Shown: piece by piece, positions 8,510 to 17,223 of the stretch
How positions within the stretch are numbered: the stretch's first letter is position 1
How the letters are laid out: each line of letters begins with the position of its first letter
Translations under genes and position numbers: made by a program
Origin: Microbacterium sp.
GTDB taxonomy: Bacteria; Actinomycetota; Actinomycetes; Actinomycetales; Microbacteriaceae
DNA length: 64,000 bases
Assembly: GCF_031179285.1 (NCBI RefSeq)
Contig: NZ_JAPSHY010000016.1
Location: 17,160 to 81,159, forward strand
Reading direction: 5' to 3'
Notes under the pieces: model-generated
Told to the model about the DNA's origin: nothing
Seen by the model: only the letters and a program-made list of their open reading frames with translations
Database searches by the model: none

Positions 8510-9529
8510 TCAGGTCAGCTCGACGACGGCGCCTCCGCGGGACGCCGATCGCTGTGCGGCAGTGACGATCTCCACCGTGCGGATGCCCACTCCGGCGTCC
8601 GGCTGCGCGGGACGCCGTTCGCGGACGGCGGCGACGAACTCCGCCAGCAGCAGGTCGTCGAGATCGGCGCCGACCGGCGACCAGGTCTCTCCCTCGACGT
8701 CATGACCGGCCACGCCCTTGGCGAACGGGCTGACGGTGATCGTGCCGCGTTCCGCGACGATCTGCAGCGTCACTCCGCCCCAGGTGGGCGAAGTCATCGG
8801 CCAGCTCCAGGAGCAGTCGATCGTCGCGATGACGCCGCTGGGGTAGCCGAGGGTGACGAGCCCGCCGGTTTCGACGCTCAGCTCACGCTCGTCGTGCAGG
8901 ATGCTGTTCGACACTGCCCGCACGGTGGCCGGTCGCTCGCCGAGCAGATCGTCGAGCAGATCCGCGCAGTGCACGACGTGGTCGACGAGGGCGCCGCCGC
9001 CGGACAGCGCGCGATCGGTGAACCAGTCGCGGTCCTCGGGGAGCTTGCCGTTGTTGATCGCCGACACGCCGAGGATCCTGCCGAGCCGCCCGCTGCGCAG
9101 CTGCGCGCGCGCGTCCCGGAAAACGGGGGAGAAGCGCACCGGATATGCGACCATGAGGGTGACGCCGGCACGCGCGCAGGCGTCGCGCATCTCCCGCGCG
9201 TCGGCGACGCTGGTGGCGAGTGGCTTCTCGCAGAGCACGTGGGCGCCGGCGTCGGCAGCCCGGAGAACCAGGTCGCGATGACGAGCGTTCTCCGCCGTGA
9301 TGATCACCGCATCCGGTCTCCAGGCGAACGCCTCGACGTAGGTTTCGACGTAGGGCACGCCCAGCTCGGCGGCGAGGGCGGCGCCGCGCGGCGCGTCATC
9401 CGAGGCGGAGGCGCCGTCCGGGTCGCTCGCGACAAGCTCCACGCCCGGCATCGCGCGCAGAGCGTTGACGTAGCTCAGCGCGTGGGTGTGCGCGAACGAC
9501 AGGATGGCAATACGCAGCGGCGTGGTCAT
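8510..9529 (-). CDS. Gfo/Idh/MocA family oxidoreductase
   Basis: A 339-residue NAD(P)-dependent dehydrogenase. The N-terminal Rossmann strand is atypical (RIAILSFAHTHALSYV, histidine-rich rather than GxGxxG). The hallmark catalytic CEKPLATS segment is intact, and GGGALVDHVVHCADLLDDLL matches the substrate-binding D/H helix. The ATG overlaps the stop of the next upstream dehydrogenase gene by four bases. Enzymes of this type oxidise or reduce sugar, inositol or amino-sugar hydroxyls, so this one is likely one step in the degradation route. Confidence 0.83.
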   Translation of the reverse strand: MTTPLRIAILSFAHTHALSYVNALRAMPGVELVASDPDGASASDDAPRGAALAAELGVPYVETYVEAFAWRPDAVIITAENARHRDLVLRAADAGAHVLCEKPLATSVADAREMRDACARAGVTLMVAYPVRFSPVFRDARAQLRSGRLGRILGVSAINNGKLPEDRDWFTDRALSGGGALVDHVVHCADLLDDLLGERPATVRAVSNSILHDERELSVETGGLVTLGYPSGVIATIDCSWSWPMTSPTWGGVTLQIVAERGTITVSPFAKGVAGHDVEGETWSPVGADLDDLLLAEFVAAVRERRPAQPDAGVGIRTVEIVTAAQRSASRGGAVVELT

Positions 9530-10563
9530 CGGGCGCTCTCCAGGATGTCGGTTCGGGGGTGTGCGACGGAGATGCGGTCTCCGGCAGACCGAAGGGAGAC
9601 CGCTGCGCCGGCGGCGAGCGACGCGTACGCGGCCTCCGCGACTGCCACCGCGGCCACCCCGTCCTCGGGCAGGACCGCGGCTTGGGCGCCGGTGCGCAGG
9701 CATGCCAGGAAATCCGCCAGCTCGGCGAAGTACGGGCTCTCCTCGGGCGACATCGGCGGAAGGTAGTCGGTGCTCTCCGAGCCGAGCACGGCGTCCGCCC
9801 GGAGCGAGTGGTCCTCAGCGCTGTCGTAGCGCAGCCGGCCGCGGGATCCGGACACCTCGACGCTGGTGCGGAACGGCATTCCGGGCACGCCCCAGCTGGC
9901 CTGGAGGTGGCTGAGGACACCGCTCTGATGCGTGAGCACAACCTGGGCCGTGACAGGGGCGGGCACGACGTCATCGACGGTCGCGGGGTTCTGCACGGCG
10001 TAGACGCTTGTCGCGGGACCGGCGAACCAGAGCGCCTGGTCGATGTCGTGGATCATCAGGTCGCGGATCACCCCGCCGCCGGTGCTCTCGCGGAAGAACC
10101 AGGGGGTCTGCGGCGCAGAGCCCATCCGGGTGAAGCGCTGCACCGCGATCCGGCCGATCTGACCGGCGTCGATGCTGTGCTTGATGCGCTGGTACTCCCC
10201 GAAGTAGCGCACGACGTGCGCCGGAAAGAGCCGCACCCCGGCCTGCTTCGCCTCGCGGACGAGTGCGGCGGCCTCGCTGACGGTGGGCGCGATCGGCTTT
10301 TCGCAGATGACGTGCCGTCCCCGTGCGACGGCGCGGCGGACGAGATCGGCGTGCGTACCGCTGGGAGTGACGATGTCCACGACGTCGACCCGGTCGAGCA
10401 GGTCGTCGACGCTGGACGCTACGGTGAACCCGTATTCGGCGGCGAGTCGTTCCGCGCCGTCCAGTGAGAAGACGACCCCCATCACGCCCAGAGCCCGCCA
10501 GGCGTCGGCGTGGACGCCGGAGATACCCCCGGCGCCGATGAGTCCCACTCGCAGGTCGCTCAT
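9526..10563 (-). CDS. Gfo/Idh/MocA family oxidoreductase
   Basis: A 345-residue NAD(P)-dependent dehydrogenase with a standard VGLIGAGGISGVHADAW nucleotide-binding motif (residues 6-22). It has TPSGTHADL, the catalytic CEKPIAPT segment, and GGGVIRDLMIHDIDQALWF with the conserved Asp/His pair. It resembles inositol 2-dehydrogenase-like and other sugar dehydrogenases. Four-base overlaps join it to the ROK gene upstream and to the second dehydrogenase downstream. Confidence 0.85.
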   Translation of the reverse strand: MSDLRVGLIGAGGISGVHADAWRALGVMGVVFSLDGAERLAAEYGFTVASSVDDLLDRVDVVDIVTPSGTHADLVRRAVARGRHVICEKPIAPTVSEAAALVREAKQAGVRLFPAHVVRYFGEYQRIKHSIDAGQIGRIAVQRFTRMGSAPQTPWFFRESTGGGVIRDLMIHDIDQALWFAGPATSVYAVQNPATVDDVVPAPVTAQVVLTHQSGVLSHLQASWGVPGMPFRTSVEVSGSRGRLRYDSAEDHSLRADAVLGSESTDYLPPMSPEESPYFAELADFLACLRTGAQAAVLPEDGVAAVAVAEAAYASLAAGAAVSLRSAGDRISVAHPRTDILESAR

Positions 10564-11744
10564 GCTGTCTCCCTCGCCCGAGTCCGGCTCGTTGTCGCAG
10601 CGTCACGCGGGGTGATCAGCGGCACCGGCATGCCATCGATGCCGTGCACCGCACCCGAGTGTCGACGGAATGCGTGCACGAGCGCGCCGTGGGCAGCGGC
10701 GTCGGCCCCGAGTCGCGCCTCGACGACGGGAATCTCGAACGGCAGCCTGATGTGCTGCGGAATCGCCCGGCGCAGGGGATCGAGAAACTGCTCGTGCGCA
10801 GCCGAGAGGCCGCCCCCGATGACGACCATGGCCGGATCGACGGTCATGATGAGCATCGCGATGCCGTGGGCGACCTCGTCGACGAATGCGTCGAGCTCGT
10901 CCTGCGCCTCCGCGTCGCCCGTCGCCGCCTGCTCGAAGACCTCCTGCGCGGTGGCTGCCGTGCGCCACAGGATCTGGCCGGTCTGAGCGTTGAGACCGCG
11001 GAAGGCCAGCCGGCCGATGTCGCCGGCGACGTTGTGCATGCCTCGGCGGGGGCGCCCACCCAGGATCAGGCCCATGGAGATGCGGTTCCCGACGGAGAGG
11101 TAGAGGACGTCGTCGACCAGCTGGGCCACCCCGAGGTGGTGCTCGGCGACAGCCGCGAGTCGCACGCCGTTGTCCACCGCGACGGGGCAGCCGAAGGCCG
11201 CATGCAGCTGGGATCCGATGTCCACACCAGACCACTCGGGAATGATCACCGACGTGACGACGTGTCCTGCGTCATCCACGATCCCGGGCAGGGCGACCCC
11301 GATGGCGCGCACACGGGTAGCGGGGAGCGCGGCATCGGCAAGGGTCGCCCGGATGTCCGCGATGACGGCCGACAGCTTTGCCGCGCCGCCGACCTGCTGG
11401 TCCACCCCGGGGAAGAACCGCTGGGCGATGACGGCACCCGCGAGATCGGCGATCACGACGCGGATGCTCGCGACGCCGATGTCCGCCCCAACCACCGCTC
11501 CGGCGGATCTGTGGAACTGGAAATGTCGCGCGGGCCGGCCAGCGCCGCGGCCGCCGGTGGCGGGGGCCTCGACGACGAGGCCTCTGCGAACGAGCGATGA
11601 CACCGCATTTTCGACTGAGGTACGCGAAAGAGCAAGGGTCTGAGCGAGGTCGTTCACGGTCGCCGCGCCGATGTCCCGCAGGTGCACGGCGGAGCGGACG
11701 GAAATGGAGGGCGGTGGCTGAGCGGACCACGTCTGAGGGGCCAA
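10560..11744 (-). CDS. ROK-family transcriptional repressor
   Basis: A 394-residue NagC/XylR-type regulator: an N-terminal winged helix (TVNDLAQTLALSRTSVENAVSSLV) followed by a ROK fold. The sugar-kinase ATP motif is degenerate (VGADIGVASIRV instead of DxGGTK) and no CxCGxxGCxE zinc motif is present, so it should be a sensor, not a kinase. I use TTG at 11744 as the start because AAAGGAGG lies five bases before it. A GTG at 11789 is in frame but has a weak ribosome site. It is the first gene of the leftward operon, so the operon would be autoregulated, and it diverges from the ABC importer operon. Confidence 0.82.
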   Translation of the reverse strand: MAPQTWSAQPPPSISVRSAVHLRDIGAATVNDLAQTLALSRTSVENAVSSLVRRGLVVEAPATGGRGAGRPARHFQFHRSAGAVVGADIGVASIRVVIADLAGAVIAQRFFPGVDQQVGGAAKLSAVIADIRATLADAALPATRVRAIGVALPGIVDDAGHVVTSVIIPEWSGVDIGSQLHAAFGCPVAVDNGVRLAAVAEHHLGVAQLVDDVLYLSVGNRISMGLILGGRPRRGMHNVAGDIGRLAFRGLNAQTGQILWRTAATAQEVFEQAATGDAEAQDELDAFVDEVAHGIAMLIMTVDPAMVVIGGGLSAAHEQFLDPLRRAIPQHIRLPFEIPVVEARLGADAAAHGALVHAFRRHSGAVHGIDGMPVPLITPRDAATTSRTRARETA

Positions 11745-11786
11745 GCCCGCCTCCTTTCTCCATCGTCGCGAGTGCGACAAAATTAG

Positions 11787-11800
11787 CACACCTCAGTGTG
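11787..11800. promoter_or_regulatory. Putative ROK operator, leftward side
   Basis: Inverted repeat CACAC-CTCA-GTGTG about 40 bases upstream of the ROK start. Its arms resemble the second site at 11889-11900, 102 bases away. Placement upstream of the repressor gene suggests autoregulation. Confidence 0.5.
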
Positions 11801-11875
11801 TGAACGTTCTGACTAGCTGCGCAACGTTGAAACACCCTGAAATTCGGCTGTAACTCTTACGTAACACAAAAGGGC

Positions 11876-11906
11876 TTGACTGATTATCACACCGAGGTGT
11901 CATAAT
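11876..11906 (+). promoter_or_regulatory. Putative promoter of the ABC importer operon
   Basis: TTGACT at 11876-11881 and CATAAT at 11901-11906, spaced 19 bases (slightly long), 35 bases before the binding-protein ATG. The surroundings are unusually AT-rich for this genome. Confidence 0.5.
11889..11900. promoter_or_regulatory. Putative ROK operator inside the importer promoter
   Basis: Inverted repeat ACACC-GA-GGTGT lying between the -35-like TTGACT and the -10-like CATAAT of the rightward operon. It shares CACACC and GTGT arms with the site at 11787-11800. This is a classic position for repression by promoter occlusion. Confidence 0.55.
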
Positions 11907-11940
11907 GACTCGACCCAGCACGGTTCAGCAAAGGAGCATC

Positions 11941-13176
11941 ATGCGTGTGAAGAAGTTCGTCGGCGCGGTCGCAGGACTCGCCACCATCGGCCTCGTGGCC
12001 GGATGTTCGACAGGGGGCGGCGGAGCCGCATCCGGGGATCAGCACGTCACCGTCTGGCTCTACCCCGTTATCGCCGATGAAGCCGCGCACAAGGAGTTCT
12101 GGGATCAGGCGATCGCCGACTTCGAAGCTGAGAACGAAGGCATCACGGTCGATTACGAGATCTTCCCGTGGGCCAACCGCGACGAGGCCCTGCAGACCGC
12201 GATCGCCGCGAACAAGGGCCCGGATCTCGTCTACCTGGTCCCGGACCAGCTCGAGGCCTATCAGAACTCGATCGAGCCGATGGACGACCACCTCAGTGAC
12301 GAGCACAAATCGAGCATTCTCGAGAACGTCACCGAATCGGTGACGCTGGCAGACGGGATGCTGGGCGCTCCCGTGCTGACGAGCGCGATGACCCTCATCT
12401 GCAACCAGGCAGCCTTCGACGCCGCCGGCGTCAAGGAGTTCCCCGCGACCTGGGACGACATCGTCGACATCGCGCCGATGTTCACCGAGGCCGGCATGCA
12501 TGTCCTGCACTACCCCGCCACCGCGGAGAACACGCTCAACATGACCTACTACCCCCTGCTCTGGCAGGCCGGCGGCGAGGTCTACAGCGACGAGGGCGAC
12601 TTGGCGTTCAACGGCGACGAGGGCGTCGAGGCGCTGACGTTCCTCACTGATCTCGCCGAGGCCGGTGCGATCGACCCCGACCCGCTGACCTCATCGGTCG
12701 CGATCGAGCAGACTGGTCTCGCCCAGGGCACGACAGGATGCACCTGGACCAACTCCGTGATCGAGGTCGAGCCGTTCTGGGGCGAGGAGAACGTCGTCGT
12801 GCTTCCCCCGCTGGAGGCGGAGGAGTCGATCGCATACGGCACGGTGGGGTCTCTCGCCATGCTCAAGAGCGCACAGCACAAGGACGCCGCCGGTGCTTTC
12901 GCGGAGTACGTCACGAGCGCTGACGTCGTGAAGCCCTACCTCGAGGCCTCCGGATTCTTCTCCGCGCTGGACACCGACCCCATCTACCCGGCCGAATCGC
13001 TGCTGGGGCAGGTCGAGCAGTACGTCCCGAACACGACGGTCGGTGAGCTGGCGAGCAGCTCCCGCGCCCTCATGGGAGTGCTCTCGCCAGAGATCCAGGC
13101 CGCCCTGCTCGGACAGAAGTCCCCGGAGGACGCTCTGAAGGACGCCGCGACCGCGGCCGAGCCGCTGCTCCGTTAG
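11941..13176 (+). CDS. Carbohydrate ABC transporter substrate-binding lipoprotein
   Basis: A 411-residue extracellular solute-binding protein (family 1/MalE-like). It has a lipoprotein signal: MRVKKF, a hydrophobic core and lipobox GLVAGC with Cys near residue 22. The mature part begins VTVWLYPVIADEAAHKEFW and contains FETENEGITVDYE-like and NKGPDLVYLVPDQ segments typical of the family. AAAGGAG lies six bases before the ATG. It is the first gene of the rightward operon, followed by a stable intergenic hairpin and then both permease genes. It binds the unknown substrate at the outer membrane face. Confidence 0.88.
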   Translation: MRVKKFVGAVAGLATIGLVAGCSTGGGGAASGDQHVTVWLYPVIADEAAHKEFWDQAIADFEAENEGITVDYEIFPWANRDEALQTAIAANKGPDLVYLVPDQLEAYQNSIEPMDDHLSDEHKSSILENVTESVTLADGMLGAPVLTSAMTLICNQAAFDAAGVKEFPATWDDIVDIAPMFTEAGMHVLHYPATAENTLNMTYYPLLWQAGGEVYSDEGDLAFNGDEGVEALTFLTDLAEAGAIDPDPLTSSVAIEQTGLAQGTTGCTWTNSVIEVEPFWGEENVVVLPPLEAEESIAYGTVGSLAMLKSAQHKDAAGAFAEYVTSADVVKPYLEASGFFSALDTDPIYPAESLLGQVEQYVPNTTVGELASSSRALMGVLSPEIQAALLGQKSPEDALKDAATAAEPLLR

Positions 13177-13183
13177 CCGCTCC

Positions 13184-13263
13184 GGCTCGGGGGTGCGTGC
13201 CCACGTCTCCCCCGGCGCAGCACGGGCGCGCCCCAGGATGCCCGCGCCACGCACCCCCGAGCC
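13184..13263 (+). promoter_or_regulatory. Intercistronic stem-loop after the binding-protein gene
   Basis: A perfect 16-base inverted repeat (GGCTCGGGGGTGCGTG at 13184-13199 and its complement at 13248-13263). It encloses a GC-rich loop that can itself pair (GGCGCG with CGCGCC). It starts eight bases after the binding-protein stop and has no T-run. Such hairpins between binding-protein and permease genes commonly protect the upstream message and reduce downstream expression. Confidence 0.7.
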
Positions 13264-13328
13264 CATCGCGATCGCCCGTTCCGTAATCGCCTCGACCCGC
13301 ATCCGGCCTGCACAGTGAGGACCCGACC

Positions 13329-14234
13329 ATGACGACGTCCACTCCTACGGCGCCCCGACAACGCGTGACCACGAGGCTGCTCGCACGCCGGGAGGCGCGC
13401 ATCGCCTTCCTCTTCGTGCTTCCCGCCTTCCTGCTCTTCCTCGCCTTCCGGTTCGGGCCGACACTGGCGGGTGTCGCGTTGAGCTTCTTCGACTACGACA
13501 TCTCCGGGGAGATCGCGTGGCGCGGGCTCGACCACTTCCAGCGGCTGATGGGCGATCCGCTGTTCTGGCGGGCGTTGAGCACCACCGTCCTCTATACGCT
13601 CTTCGCCGTGCCGCTGTCGCTCGTGCTCTCCACGGTCATGGCCCTGGGAGTGCGGCGGGCGTTCCGCGGCTCGCGGTTCTTCCGCTCCATCTTCTTCCTC
13701 CCCGTCATCACCTCCCTGGTGCTCGCCGGGGCGATCTTCGTGTGGATCTTCTCCAGCAGCGGACCGTGGTCGGCGCTGATGACGCCGCTCGGACTCGGTG
13801 GCTCCTGGCTTGCGAGTACCGTTCTCGTCGTCCCGGCGATCGTTGTGGTCGGCGTCTGGTCGCGGTTCGGGTACGGGATGATGATCATGATCGCGGCCAT
13901 GCAGGACATCCCTCGCGAGCTCGAGGAGGCTGCGCTCGTCGACGGGGCGAACGCCTGGCAGCGGTTCCGTTGGATCATCCTCCCGCACCTGAAGCCCACC
14001 GTCTTCTTCCTCGCCGTCATCGAGACGACGGCGGCTTTCCAGGTGTTCGATGTCATCTACGTCATGACCCAGGGCGGGCCGGCCAATGCGAGCTACTCGC
14101 TCGTCTACCTCATCTACGACCAGGGCTTCCGCTACTTCGAGTACGGCTATGCGGCCGCCGCCGGAGTCGCCCTGTTCGTCATGACCCTCATCGTCGCCCT
14201 CATCCAACGCCTTGTGATCGGAAGACAGAAATGA
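13329..14234 (+). CDS. Sugar ABC transporter permease (MalF/UgpA type)
   Basis: A 301-residue inner-membrane protein with six predicted transmembrane helices. It has the binding-protein-dependent permease EAA loop (EEAALVDGANAWQRFRWIILP, near residue 200) that contacts the ATPase. It ends in an ATGA overlap with the second permease. No ATPase gene follows, so the importer probably uses a shared MsiK/MalK-type ATPase encoded elsewhere, as in many actinobacterial sugar transporters. Confidence 0.9.
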   Translation: MTTSTPTAPRQRVTTRLLARREARIAFLFVLPAFLLFLAFRFGPTLAGVALSFFDYDISGEIAWRGLDHFQRLMGDPLFWRALSTTVLYTLFAVPLSLVLSTVMALGVRRAFRGSRFFRSIFFLPVITSLVLAGAIFVWIFSSSGPWSALMTPLGLGGSWLASTVLVVPAIVVVGVWSRFGYGMMIMIAAMQDIPRELEEAALVDGANAWQRFRWIILPHLKPTVFFLAVIETTAAFQVFDVIYVMTQGGPANASYSLVYLIYDQGFRYFEYGYAAAAGVALFVMTLIVALIQRLVIGRQK

Positions 14235-15106
14235 CCGCCGTGACATCGTCGAAGGCGCGGAGCGCGCGCCGTTCGTTCCGGGCGCTGGAGCCCACCGGTG
14301 GCGGGATCGTGCTGCGCTGGCTGTGGCTGAGCGTCGCGGCGATCTTCAGCTTCTTCCCGTTCTACGCAATGGTCGTGCTGAGCCTGAAGCCGGGCATGGT
14401 CGTCGACTTCCCGGCATCCCTCCTGCCGTGGGGCGGGATCTCGTTCGACTCGTACGCCCAGGTGCTCGCGGGACAGAACCTCCTGGTGTGGCTGTTCAAC
14501 ACCCTGGTGTACTCGCTGGTGTCGGTGGTCGTCGTGCTCTTTTTGTCGGCGCTCGCCGGATACGCCTTCGCGAAGAAGCGCTTCGCCGGCAAGGAGGTGA
14601 TCTTCTGGTCCTTCCTGTCGATGGTCATGGTGCCGTTCCACGTGACGCTCATCCCGACCTTCCTCCTCATAGCGGGCCTCGGTGGCGTCGACGAGTACTG
14701 GGGGCTCATCGTCCCAACGCTCGCCAATGCTCAGGCCGTGTTCCTCATGCGCCAGTTCATCCAGCAGCTGCCCGACGAGCTGTTCGAAGCCGCGCGCATC
14801 GACGGCGCGAGTGAGTTCCGCATTTTCCTGCGCATCGTGCTGCCACTGTGCAAGCCGGTCCTCGCGACGCTCGGCATCTTCGTCTTCCTGTGGCACTGGA
14901 ACGACTTCCTCTGGCCGCTCATCGTCGCCAAATCGAACGCGATGTTCACCCTCACCGTGGGCATCTCCTCGCTGCAGCAGCAGGACGTCCCGCTCAGTGT
15001 CATGCTCGCCGGATCGGTTGTGGCCCTCATCCCGATCTTCATGGCCTACCTGGTTGCGCAGCGCTATGTGCAAGAGGGCGTCACCGGCACCGGAATCAAG
15101 GGCTGA
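14231..15106 (+). CDS. Sugar ABC transporter permease (MalG/UgpE type)
   Basis: A 291-residue permease with about six transmembrane helices and the EAA loop FEAARIDGASEFRIFLRIVL near residue 190, followed by a LPLCKPVLATL-type helix. It pairs with the preceding permease to form the heterodimeric channel. The ATG lies inside the preceding stop region (ATGA), so the two subunits are translationally coupled. Confidence 0.9.
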   Translation: MTAVTSSKARSARRSFRALEPTGGGIVLRWLWLSVAAIFSFFPFYAMVVLSLKPGMVVDFPASLLPWGGISFDSYAQVLAGQNLLVWLFNTLVYSLVSVVVVLFLSALAGYAFAKKRFAGKEVIFWSFLSMVMVPFHVTLIPTFLLIAGLGGVDEYWGLIVPTLANAQAVFLMRQFIQQLPDELFEAARIDGASEFRIFLRIVLPLCKPVLATLGIFVFLWHWNDFLWPLIVAKSNAMFTLTVGISSLQQQDVPLSVMLAGSVVALIPIFMAYLVAQRYVQEGVTGTGIKG

Positions 15107-15115
15107 TCGGAAGGA

Positions 15116-16159
15116 ATGAAGAACGTGACACAGCAGGGATTCGGCTCGGAATCCGAACTCGAAGAGGCACTGGCGACACCCGGTGCGGGGCTCGTCGAGG
15201 ATCTCGTGAAGGGGGGCGGCGATCTCGTGATCCTCGGAGCGGGCGGCAAGATGGGGCCCACGCTCGCGATGCTCGCCCGGCGCGGGATGGACGCCGCCGG
15301 CAGGCAGGCGGATGCCGTGTACGCGGTCTCCCGATTCGGGGACGCCGCGGTGCGCGAGCGGCTCAAGGCGGCGAACGTGACCGTCGTGCCGTTCGACCTC
15401 ATCGAGAACGACGATTTCTCGTCGCTGCCGGATGCCGCGAACGTCGTGTTCATGGTGGGCGCGAAGTTCGGCGCAGCCACCAACGCCTCTTGGGCATGGG
15501 AGGTCAACGCCGCTCTTCCGGATCGCGTCGCCCGCCGCTACCGCGACAGCACCATCGCCGTGCTCTCGACGGGCAACGTCTACCCGTTCCTTCCCGCCTC
15601 GTCAGGAGGAGCCTCGGAGGACGTCCCGCCGGCGCCGATCGGCGAGTACGCTCAGTCGTGCCTCGGCAGAGAGCGCGTGTTCGAGTTCGGAGCGCAGGAG
15701 CGTGGCACGAAGGTCTCGCTCATCCGGCTGAACTACGCGGTCGACCTCCGCTACGGCGTGCTCGCAGACATCGGGCGATCCGTGCAGGACGGTGAGCCGG
15801 TCTCGCTCGCCACGTCGAACGTGAACGTGGTGTGGCAGGGCTATGCCAACGAGGTCGTGCTCCGCAGCCTCGTGCACGCGTCATCCGAGGTGTTCACGGT
15901 GAACCTGACCGGGCCGGAGCTGCTCAGCGTGGAGTCCATCGCCCGGCGGTTCGGCACGCTGCTGGATCGCGAGGTGACGCTCGTCGGCGAGCCGAAGCCG
16001 ACGGCGCTGCTCAGCGACGCCGGACGCTGCATGGCGCTGTTCGGCTACCCATCCGTGCCGGCGGAGACGCTCATCCAGTGGCAGGCGGCATGGCTGCGGG
16101 ACGGCCTGCCCCTCATCAGCAAGCCCACGAAGTGGGCCGTCAGAGACGGGAAGTTCTGA
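15116..16159 (+). CDS. NAD-dependent epimerase/dehydratase-like extended SDR
   Basis: A 347-residue extended SDR-like protein with nucleotide-binding motif DLVILGAGGKMGPTLAML near residue 40 and VLSTGNVYPF for the Ser/Thr strand. The catalytic Tyr segment reads EYAQSCLGRERVFE, so the Lys of YxxxK appears to be missing (Cys in that place). A different mechanism or a non-catalytic role is possible. GGAAGGA lies immediately before the ATG at 15116, while a GTG at 15125 has better spacing and may be the real start. It sits directly after the permease genes in the operon. Confidence 0.75.
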   Translation: MKNVTQQGFGSESELEEALATPGAGLVEDLVKGGGDLVILGAGGKMGPTLAMLARRGMDAAGRQADAVYAVSRFGDAAVRERLKAANVTVVPFDLIENDDFSSLPDAANVVFMVGAKFGAATNASWAWEVNAALPDRVARRYRDSTIAVLSTGNVYPFLPASSGGASEDVPPAPIGEYAQSCLGRERVFEFGAQERGTKVSLIRLNYAVDLRYGVLADIGRSVQDGEPVSLATSNVNVVWQGYANEVVLRSLVHASSEVFTVNLTGPELLSVESIARRFGTLLDREVTLVGEPKPTALLSDAGRCMALFGYPSVPAETLIQWQAAWLRDGLPLISKPTKWAVRDGKF

Positions 16160-17223
16160 TGACGGCTGTCCCCGCTCTCCGTCCGGCGGCCGCGCAGACC
16201 CTGGCGCGCGGGGCGGCCATACCGGCGCATCCGCTCGCCCTCACCGCCGACCGTGCGCTCGACGAACGCCGCCAGCGAGCCCTCACCCGCTATTACCTCG
16301 ACGCCGGTGCCGGGGGCATCGCCGTCGGGGTGCACACCACCCAGTTCGAGATCCGTGACCCGGAGCACGCGCTGTTCGAGCCGGTGCTGGCGCTCGCCGC
16401 CGAAGAGCTCGAGGGGCGGGCGGATGACAGCGTGGTGTGGGTGGCGGGCGTCGCCGGAGGAACAGCCCAGGCCGTCGCCGAGGCGGAGCTCGCGCGCGAC
16501 CTCGGCTACGACGCGGTGCTGGTGAGCCCCCGGGTGCCCGGTGCCGACGAGGCGCGGCTGCTGGATCGGGCGCGTGCGGTCGGCGAGGTGCTGCCGGTGA
16601 TCGGGTTCTACCTGCAGGAGGCGATCGGCGGGCCCGTACTCGATCGGGCGTTCTGGCGCGCGTTCGCGCAGATCCCCTCGGTCGTGGCGGTGAAATCCGC
16701 CCCCTTTGACCGGTACCGCACGCTGGAGCTCGTGCGCGGTGTCGCCGAGTCGGGACGCGCCGACGACATCGCGCTGTACACCGGCAACGACGACGCGATC
16801 GTCGCGGATCTGCTCGCTGAGTTCCATGTGGATTCACCGGAAGGCCCGCGCACGATGCGCTTCGTCGGCGGTCTGCTCGGTCAGTGGGCCGTGGGTACCC
16901 GGGCGGCGGTGCGGATGCTGGATCAAGCGCACCGCGCGGCAGAGGGCGACCTCGAGGCTTATCGTGCGCTGGGTGCGGCATCCGCCGACATGGTGGACGT
17001 GAACCAGGCGGTCTTCGACCCCGGCAATGACTTCCACGGCGTCATCGCCGGCGTGCACGAGGTGCTGCGACAGCAGGGGCTGCTCGAGGGGGTGTGGTGC
17101 CTCGACCCGGCCGAGGGGCTCTCGCCCGGGCAGGCGGAGGAGATCGAGCGCGTCCGCCGGGCCTACCCCGAACTGCACGACGACGTCTTCATCGCGGAGC
17201 ATCGGGACGCATGGCTGCGGTGA
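16159..17223 (+). CDS. Dihydrodipicolinate synthase (DapA)-family lyase
   Basis: A 354-residue TIM-barrel aldolase/dehydratase of the class I, Schiff-base type. AGAGGIAVGVHTTQF replaces the usual GTTGE pyruvate-carboxylate loop, GFYLQEAIGG takes the place of the YN(I/V)P region with its Tyr, and VVAVKSAPFDRY carries the Schiff-base Lys. It is longer than canonical DapA (about 290 residues) through a C-terminal extension. It probably cleaves or dehydrates a 2-keto acid intermediate rather than making dihydrodipicolinate. Its ATG overlaps the preceding TGA. Confidence 0.78.
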   Translation: MTAVPALRPAAAQTLARGAAIPAHPLALTADRALDERRQRALTRYYLDAGAGGIAVGVHTTQFEIRDPEHALFEPVLALAAEELEGRADDSVVWVAGVAGGTAQAVAEAELARDLGYDAVLVSPRVPGADEARLLDRARAVGEVLPVIGFYLQEAIGGPVLDRAFWRAFAQIPSVVAVKSAPFDRYRTLELVRGVAESGRADDIALYTGNDDAIVADLLAEFHVDSPEGPRTMRFVGGLLGQWAVGTRAAVRMLDQAHRAAEGDLEAYRALGAASADMVDVNQAVFDPGNDFHGVIAGVHEVLRQQGLLEGVWCLDPAEGLSPGQAEEIERVRRAYPELHDDVFIAEHRDAWLR

